The notes under the pieces were generated by a model that saw nothing but the letters and a program-made list of their open reading frames with translations, ran no database searches and was not told the origin of the DNA. Made by a program: the position numbers and the translations under genes. From Methanobacterium sp. (GTDB lineage: Archaea; Methanobacteriota; Methanobacteria; Methanobacteriales; Methanobacteriaceae), in the NCBI GenBank assembly GCA_009712615.1, contig WASR01000339.1, forward strand, positions 1 to 11,601: a stretch of DNA of 11,601 nucleotides, in the 5' to 3' direction. Of the stretch, positions 7,121 through 11,601 are shown one piece after another (position 1 is the first letter of the stretch; every line of letters starts with the position of its first letter).

Positions 7121-8419
7121 TTAAAGAGTTCTTTTATCTATTACTCGCACGGCTTTACCTTCACTTCTAGGTATTGTTTTTGGTTCAACAAGGGTTACTT
7201 TAACCCTTAGTCCTATTTCGTTGTGTATGTACTGTTCTATTTTTTGTCTGATACCTACAAGTTCCTTTATTTCATCTGAAAACAAGTCTTCGGAAGCTTC
7301 AACCCTTACTTCCATTTCATCCATTAGATGTGGCCTGGTTACAATGATCTGATAGTGTGGTTCGACTCCATCAATTCTTAAGAGGGCCTTTTCAATTTGG
7401 GATGGGAAGACAGAAACTCCTCTAATTTTCATCATATCATCTGTACGTCCTTTAACTCGTTCCATTTTTACCAAGGTTCTCCCACATTCACATGTATCCC
7501 TTGTAAGTTTTGTAACATCTTTGGTTCTGAAACGCAACAGTGGAGTACCTTCACGTGTTAATGTTGTGAGTACCAATTCACCCTTTTCACCGTCTTCAAG
7601 TGTTTCAAAGGTTTCAGGGTCTATGATCTCTGGATAAAAATGATCTTCGAAGATATGCAGTCCGTCTTGTGCACTACATTCAAGACCCACTCCGGGCCCC
7701 ATGATCTCAGTCAGTCCATAGATGTTGTATGCAGGTGCATTAAATCTTTTTTCTATTTCTTTTCGCATTTCTTCGGTCCACATTTCTGCACCAAATCCTA
7801 TGGCTTTGAAATCCATATCTTCGGTGTTCAGGCCTTCAGCTTTAATTTCTTCGGCTAAATACAGGCCGTAGGATGGGGTGAATATCATGACTGTGGTTCC
7901 GAAGTCCTGCATTATTTCTATCTGCCTTTTTGTCTGTCCTGTTGAGATTGGAATGACAGTTGCACCAATCTTCTGAGCACCGTAGTGCACTCCAAAACCA
8001 CCTGTGAACAAGCCATATCCATGAGTATTTTGGATGATGTCTTCATCATCAACACCAGCCATTGTGAGTCCTCTGGCCATTACTTCACTCCATATTTCAA
8101 GATCACCCCTGGTGTACCCTGACACTGTAGGTTTTCCAGTAGTTCCTGATGATGTATGAACCTCCACTATCTCCTTTTTAGGCACAGCAAACATTTCAAA
8201 TGGATAAGCATCTCTTAAATCATCTTTAGTTGTAAATGGAAGCTTCTCGATATCTTTGAGAGTTTTAATGTCTTCAGGTTTGATTGGTATTTCATCCAAT
8301 CGTTTTCTGTAGTAAGGAACATTTTCATATGCGTACTTAACGATTGCCTGTAATTTTTCTAGTTGTAACTTTTTTCTCTCATCATCGGACATGCATTCTA
8401 CTTGTTTATTCCAGATCAT
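7121..8419 (-). CDS. PaaK-like phenylacetate/aryl-CoA ligase (F390 synthetase-like)
   Basis: An adenylate-forming ligase of 432 residues. The family activates an aryl acid with ATP and forms the CoA thioester through an acyl-AMP, releasing AMP and PPi. Core motifs are the phosphate loop SSGTTGKP (90-97), YGLTE (234-238), RFRTKD (296-301) and the hinge region [11 protein letters not shown] (324-334), followed by the C-terminal lid. Cys248, His255, Cys310 and Cys312 may form a metal site (inference). Methanogen relatives are often called 'coenzyme F390 synthetase' after a PaaK homolog that adenylylates F420. Beside iorAB and an ACT gene, arylacetate activation is the more likely job, but sequence alone does not settle it. 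An in-frame TTG at 8446 adds nine residues. The ATG at 8419 follows GGGGAT and gives the family's usual N-terminus, [10 protein letters not shown], so it is preferred. Confidence 0.9.
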   Translation of the reverse strand: MIWNKQVECMSDDERKKLQLEKLQAIVKYAYENVPYYRKRLDEIPIKPEDIKTLKDIEKLPFTTKDDLRDAYPFEMFAVPKKEIVEVHTSSGTTGKPTVSGYTRGDLEIWSEVMARGLTMAGVDDEDIIQNTHGYGLFTGGFGVHYGAQKIGATVIPISTGQTKRQIEIMQDFGTTVMIFTPSYGLYLAEEIKAEGLNTEDMDFKAIGFGAEMWTEEMRKEIEKRFNAPAYNIYGLTEIMGPGVGLECSAQDGLHIFEDHFYPEIIDPETFETLEDGEKGELVLTTLTREGTPLLRFRTKDVTKLTRDTCECGRTLVKMERVKGRTDDMMKIRGVSVFPSQIEKALLRIDGVEPHYQIIVTRPHLMDEMEVRVEASEDLFSDEIKELVGIRQKIEQYIHNEIGLRVKVTLVEPKTIPRSEGKAVRVIDKRTL

Positions 8420-8480
8420 AGTTATCCCCAACTCATAAACGTCCAATCCTGTTTTATTAAACTGCTAGTTTTAAAATGAA

Positions 8481-8490
8481 TAATATATCA
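8481..8490 (-). promoter_or_regulatory. Candidate TATA box of the ligase-ACT operon
   Basis: The minus strand reads TGATATATTA. A transcript would start near 8460 and have a leader of about 40 bases before the ATG at 8419, which would also favour 8419 over the upstream TTG at 8446. TTTTATAAAA at about 8534-8543 is a more distant alternative. Confidence 0.45.
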
Positions 8491-8514
8491 GCTTCTGCTT
8501 GAATAATTTCATGT

Positions 8515-8575
8515 TTCAAAATTTAATTGAAGGGTTTTATAAAATTTACCATAATGATCTCAAAATTTAAATTTT
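8515..8575. repeat. Repeated TCAAAATTTAA and a 14-bp A/T palindrome between divergent genes
   Basis: TCAAAATTTAA occurs twice, starting near 8516 and 8560, about 44 bases apart. The second copy is part of the perfect palindrome AAAATTTAAATTTT at 8562-8575. The 382-base gap between the ligase and symporter genes is very A/T rich, so chance is a real possibility. The spacing of about four helical turns and the position between two divergent promoters also suit a shared regulator. Confidence 0.3.
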
Positions 8576-8658
8576 TTTATAAAAATTTCATAATAGATTC
8601 TGTTCGAGTGTCTAGTATAATTAATTGTTCAATATTTGCGGGGACAGTTCCATACAGA

Positions 8659-8667
8659 TTTATATAA
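8659..8667 (+). promoter_or_regulatory. TATA box of the symporter gene
   Basis: TTTATATAA is a near-consensus archaeal TATA box and the strongest in the window. It predicts a transcript start near 8690 and therefore a leader of about 110 bases before the ATG at 8802, long for an archaeal gene. The leader holds a small CAATT/AATTG inverted repeat around TCGAT near 8748-8762 and no recognisable riboswitch. Confidence 0.6.
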
Positions 8668-8801
8668 AATGATTTCACTAAACCTTATTCTGTAATAAAA
8701 AAATTCATAATTTCTAGTTTAATCATGTTGCCAGTTACTATCTATCAATTTCGATAATTGCAATCAATGATTTACAGATATAAAATAAGAGGAGGGGTAA
8801 G

Positions 8802-10406
8802 ATGGATATTTTAATATTGAGTATTGTTGTACTGATTTACCTCCTTATGGTGGGATACGTAGGTTACGTAGCCTGGAAGCGAACCAAGAGTTCGGAGGAT
8901 TACTTGGTTGCTGGGAGAAACACCCACCCCTACATAATGGCCTTAAGTTACGGTGCTACGTTTATAAGCACTGCAGCCATAGTAGGTTTCGGAGGAGTTG
9001 CAGCTAACTATGGTATGGGAATACTGTGGTTGGTCTTTTTAAACATAATTGTTGGAATTTTCATAGCTTTCGTATTCTTCGGAAAGAGAACCCGTAAAAT
9101 AGGTCATAATTTAGGGGCACTAACATTTCCAGAATTCCTTTCTAAACGTTTCAACAGTAAATTTATACAGTACTATGCTGGAGGGGTCATATTTGTAGGA
9201 ATGCCGCTTTATGCATCGGTGGTATTAATTGGTATGGCAAGGTTTGTTGAATCTACACTCCATGTAAACTATTACTTTGCACTCATTGCAATGGCAATAA
9301 TTGTTGCTGTCTATGTTGTGTTTGGTGGAATACGGGGTGTGATGTACACGGATGCCCTTCAAGGCACAATAATGTTTTTTGGTATGATAATTCTGCTTGG
9401 TGCTACTTACTGGATGTTGGGTGGAGTTATTGAGGCAAACACAGCCTTATCCAACCTAGTAAATATCGTTCCACACAGTGCAACAGCACAAGCTGTGGCC
9501 ACAGGATTCACAGGCTGGACATCCATGCCAGTGGCTGGAAGCCCATTTTGGTGGACATTAATATCAAGTTTAATTCTGGGAGTGGGTATTGGAGCACTTT
9601 CACAACCACAACTCGTTGTTAGATTCATGACAGTAAAGTCCAACAAAGAACTAAACAGGGCAGTTTTAGTTGGTGGAATATTCATATTTGTGATGACCTT
9701 TTCAGCATACGTGGTTGGATCTCTTTCAAATGTGTACTTCTTCCAACACACCGGACAAACTGCTGTACAGGCAGCTGGAGGAAACTTGGACACCGTGATT
9801 CCGACCTTTATAGCGGCAGCATTCCCATTATGGTTTGCATACATATTCATGATCACGCTGCTTTCAGCTGCAATGAGCACACTATCTGCTCAGTTCCATG
9901 TTCAGGGAACAGCATTGGGAAGGGATATCTATGAAACTGTCACTGGAAGAAAGGGAGATTCGACTGTGATGGTTGCAAGGGCAGGAATAGTAGTGGCTGT
10001 GGTTATAGCTGTTATTTTAGGATTTATATTGCCTGCTAGCATTATTGCTGTCGGAACTTCCATGTGGTTTGGTGTTACTGCAGCTGCATTCCTATCGATA
10101 TATGTTGGGGCAATTTACTGGAAGAGAATAAATAGGGAAGGAGCAATTGCAGGATTAGTAGCAGGTTCAGTTGCAAGTTTGTTCTGGATATTGTTCGGAT
10201 TTAAAAAATCTGCAGAAGCAGTCGGTATTTCTAAGGCTTTAACTGGACATTCTGTGATTGTTACATCCATGCCATGGCCGACAGTTGATCCAATTATCAT
10301 TGCACTGCCTATAGCAATTGTTGTGACTATAATTGTTACCTACCTGACCAAACCTCCGGAAAAAGAGTTTGTGGATAAAATATTTGAGGGAGTAGGTGGT
10401 AAGTAA
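8802..10406 (+). CDS. Sodium:solute symporter (SSS family), substrate unknown
   Basis: An inner-membrane transporter of 534 residues that would couple sodium influx to uptake of a small solute. About 13 membrane helices are visible, roughly 3-24, 45-68, 73-93, 120-145, 156-176, 187-208, 252-274, 288-308, 334-360, 392-411, 416-440, 446-466 and 498-516, the layout of the PutP/PanF/ActP group. Family signatures are FGGIRGVMYTDALQG (174-188), SQPQLVVRFM (267-276) and the segment with SAAMSTLSAQF (355-365) and GRDIY (373-377), whose serines and threonine belong to the sodium site in characterised relatives. Methanogen homologs are often labelled proline permease, but motifs do not fix the substrate. 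Given the neighbouring IOR and ligase genes, an aromatic or carboxylic acid is possible (inference). GGAGGGG at 8791-8797 gives a very strong ribosome site. The next gene follows after 34 bases. Confidence 0.9.
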   Translation: MDILILSIVVLIYLLMVGYVGYVAWKRTKSSEDYLVAGRNTHPYIMALSYGATFISTAAIVGFGGVAANYGMGILWLVFLNIIVGIFIAFVFFGKRTRKIGHNLGALTFPEFLSKRFNSKFIQYYAGGVIFVGMPLYASVVLIGMARFVESTLHVNYYFALIAMAIIVAVYVVFGGIRGVMYTDALQGTIMFFGMIILLGATYWMLGGVIEANTALSNLVNIVPHSATAQAVATGFTGWTSMPVAGSPFWWTLISSLILGVGIGALSQPQLVVRFMTVKSNKELNRAVLVGGIFIFVMTFSAYVVGSLSNVYFFQHTGQTAVQAAGGNLDTVIPTFIAAAFPLWFAYIFMITLLSAAMSTLSAQFHVQGTALGRDIYETVTGRKGDSTVMVARAGIVVAVVIAVILGFILPASIIAVGTSMWFGVTAAAFLSIYVGAIYWKRINREGAIAGLVAGSVASLFWILFGFKKSAEAVGISKALTGHSVIVTSMPWPTVDPIIIALPIAIVVTIIVTYLTKPPEKEFVDKIFEGVGGK

Positions 10407-10440
10407 TATCAACCACAACTCCTAATTTATTTTTAGAAAA

Positions 10441-11268
10441 ATGAAAATCAAAAACTACCAACTAAAAAGAAGTTCATATGAAAGCTGGGAGACTATTTTT
10501 AATAATCCAGCCCCTATAGAAGTGCAGACTTACCAGACAGGTTCTGTTTTGATAGAATTAGATGGAACATTCAATCCAAATCATTTAAAATCCCCTAGAA
10601 TCTATGGTACAGTGGAAGTTCCAATATTGTCTCATTTTTTATCGCACAAAAAACTTGGCAATTTCCTCCTGGATGCAGGACTCGACAAAAGTTACTACCT
10701 TGATCCCTACGGAGGGGTGGAAACACCACAGAAAGAGGAGTATATTCAGGATAAAAATCAAAATATTGGATATCAACTTGGTGACAATGCATCTAAATTA
10801 AAAGCTGTATTTTTAAGTCATATGCATCCAGATCATATCGCAGGAATTAGAGATCTTCCAAAAGACATCCCTGTAATAGTGGGGAAGGGCGAAATAGAAG
10901 ATTACGAACCAGATCTCTACGGTGATTTTTTGAAGGATGTTGAAACTGTCTGTGAAATTGATTTCCAGGATTCTGATACAATTTCTCCATTCTCTAAATG
11001 TGCAGATCTACTGGGTGATGGGTCTCTTTGGGCCATCAGCACACCAGGCCATACAAGGGGGCACATGTCATTCATAGTAAACGGATTAATGGGCCCTAAA
11101 TTGCTTACAATGGATGTTGCATTCATCCAGGAAAATATATCCTATGGAGTTGCACCATCAGACTACACATTGAATGTGGAAGAAGCTCAAAGAAGTTTGG
11201 ACATGCTCATCCAGTTTATTAGGCTTTTTAGAGGAATTGAAGTAACAGCTGGACATGCATTCCCCTAA
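10441..11268 (+). CDS. Metallo-beta-lactamase-fold hydrolase, lactonase-like
   Basis: A 275-residue cytoplasmic protein with a complete dinuclear-zinc site: HMHPDH at 127-132 (His127, His129, Asp131, His132), His204 in TPGHTRGH, Asp225 in TMDVAF and His272 in the C-terminal TAGHAF. The arrangement resembles the AHL-lactonase/glyoxalase II side of the superfamily, whose members cleave lactone or thioester bonds. It lacks the beta-CASP domain of RNA-processing relatives. The true substrate is unknown. It starts 34 bases after the symporter stop on the same strand, so co-transcription is likely and a shared substrate is conceivable. No SD precedes the ATG, so translation may depend on the upstream gene or the start may be used in a leaderless transcript. 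The protein ends three residues after His272, which looks short but keeps every ligand. Confidence 0.85.
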   Translation: MKIKNYQLKRSSYESWETIFNNPAPIEVQTYQTGSVLIELDGTFNPNHLKSPRIYGTVEVPILSHFLSHKKLGNFLLDAGLDKSYYLDPYGGVETPQKEEYIQDKNQNIGYQLGDNASKLKAVFLSHMHPDHIAGIRDLPKDIPVIVGKGEIEDYEPDLYGDFLKDVETVCEIDFQDSDTISPFSKCADLLGDGSLWAISTPGHTRGHMSFIVNGLMGPKLLTMDVAFIQENISYGVAPSDYTLNVEEAQRSLDMLIQFIRLFRGIEVTAGHAFP

Positions 11269-11274
11269 TAAATG

Positions 11275-11289
11275 TTTTTTATATTTTTT
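11275..11289 (+). terminator. T-tract terminator after the hydrolase gene
   Basis: Two runs of six T (11275-11280 and 11284-11289) follow the stop by six bases. TACTAAA (11294-11300) and TTTAGTA (11333-11339) just downstream can also pair, with the A-rich and T-rich runs beside them, so the convergent gene ends may share a bidirectional terminator region. Confidence 0.5.
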
Positions 11290-11303
11290 AGGGTACTAAA
11301 CTT

Positions 11304-11311
11304 AAAAAAAA
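11304..11311 (-). terminator. T8 tract after the small minus-strand gene
   Basis: A plus-strand run of eight A is an oligo-T run on the minus strand, 14 bases past the -1-frame stop of the small gene at 11326. It independently supports a minus-strand transcript ending here. Confidence 0.45.
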
Positions 11312-11325
11312 GAATGGGCTATAAT

Positions 11326-11516
11326 TTATTTTTTTAGTAAATCCAGAATTACACGTGCAGTTGTCTTGAGTCGGGGCCTGTGACTCTGATCACGATCATC
11401 ATATGTTCCGGCGTTGAAAAGTGGATATCTTTGATAAATACCTCTGGAACAATCAGATCACTGATTGCACCCTTGGTCATTCTTCCAAAACTGACAGGTT
11501 CTTTAACAACTGACAA
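11326..11516 (-). CDS. Small hypothetical protein, probable one-base frameshift
   Basis: On the minus strand GAGGTGAT (11522-11529), an almost ideal archaeal ribosome site, sits five bases before a TTG at 11516. Reading from it gives 55 codons starting MSVVKEPVSFGRM, ending at 11349. The last residues of that frame look arbitrary. The -1 frame instead continues through LKTTARVILDLLKK to a stop at 11326-11328, and a run of eight T on the minus strand (11304-11311) follows as a likely terminator. Adding one C to the CCCC run (11373-11376, minus strand) joins the frames into a 63-residue protein reading through VTGPRLKTTARV. The break may be a sequencing or assembly error, a real mutation or programmed slippage. 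I do not recognise the family. If unshifted, the product is 55 residues (11349-11516). It converges with the hydrolase gene. Confidence 0.45.
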
Positions 11517-11601
11517 AATTTATCACCTCAGAATGTATTACAGAATATGTTACATTGTTTGATCTATTTTTCATTTAATTTTTGTGAATTTAGGATAAAA
11601 A

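Noticed and set aside
8420..8446. TTG start giving the ligase nine extra residues
   Set aside because: The ATG at 8419 yields the standard MIWN N-terminus of the family and has its own upstream GGGGAT.
9407..9880. Minus-strand 157-codon ORF opposite the symporter
   Set aside because: It lies entirely within a membrane protein gene whose composition keeps the reverse frame open; no motif or SD is seen.
11380..11562. Plus-strand 60-codon ORF at the right edge
   Set aside because: It overlaps the minus-strand small gene, which has an SD and T-tract on its side, whereas this frame has neither.
1..11601. Search for tRNA, rRNA, CRISPR arrays, insertion sequences and attachment sites
   Set aside because: No T-loop GGTTCGA-type signature, regularly spaced repeats, transposase motifs or terminal inverted repeats with target duplications were seen by eye in any gap.

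Overview
The window reads as a piece of a chromosome from a hydrogenotrophic methanogenic archaeon, most likely a mesophilic member of the Methanobacteriales (Methanobacterium-like). The evidence is the TfrB subunit of thiol:fumarate reductase, an archaeal indolepyruvate:ferredoxin oxidoreductase, A/T-rich intergenic DNA with archaeal TATA boxes, and Shine-Dalgarno (SD) sites of the GGTGAT type. From memory, the gene order (dcd, rRNA/tRNA methylase, tfrB, hypothetical, iorA, iorB, ACT protein, PaaK-like ligase, symporter) matches a stretch of the Methanothermobacter thermautotrophicus genome. That synteny was not checked here.

Left part (1-3800), all on the minus strand: a dCTP deaminase gene cut by the window edge; a promoter region rich in inverted repeats; a TrmJ-like SPOUT methyltransferase gene 26 nt downstream of tfrB, so probably co-transcribed with it; and a YgjP-type zinc metallopeptidase gene.

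Middle part (3800-8800): iorA-iorB on the plus strand converge with a two-gene minus-strand operon, a PaaK-like aryl-CoA ligase followed by a tandem-ACT protein. IOR interconverts arylpyruvates and arylacetyl-CoAs, and the ligase makes aryl(acetyl)-CoA from the free acid. Together they form the known methanogen route for recovering aromatic amino acids from arylacetates, with the ACT protein as a plausible ligand sensor.

Right part (8800-11601): divergent from the ligase is a 13-helix sodium:solute symporter gene with a very strong SD and a leader of about 110 nt, followed 34 nt later by a lactonase-like metallo-beta-lactamase-fold hydrolase. At the edge, a small minus-strand gene with an excellent SD and a TTG start appears to carry a one-base frameshift at a run of four G (plus strand).

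I found no mobile element, CRISPR array, tRNA or rRNA. Most of the window is ordinary core methanogen DNA. The points worth a second look are the arylacetate module and its possible transporter, the unassigned hydrolase, the frameshifted small gene and several intergenic inverted repeats.
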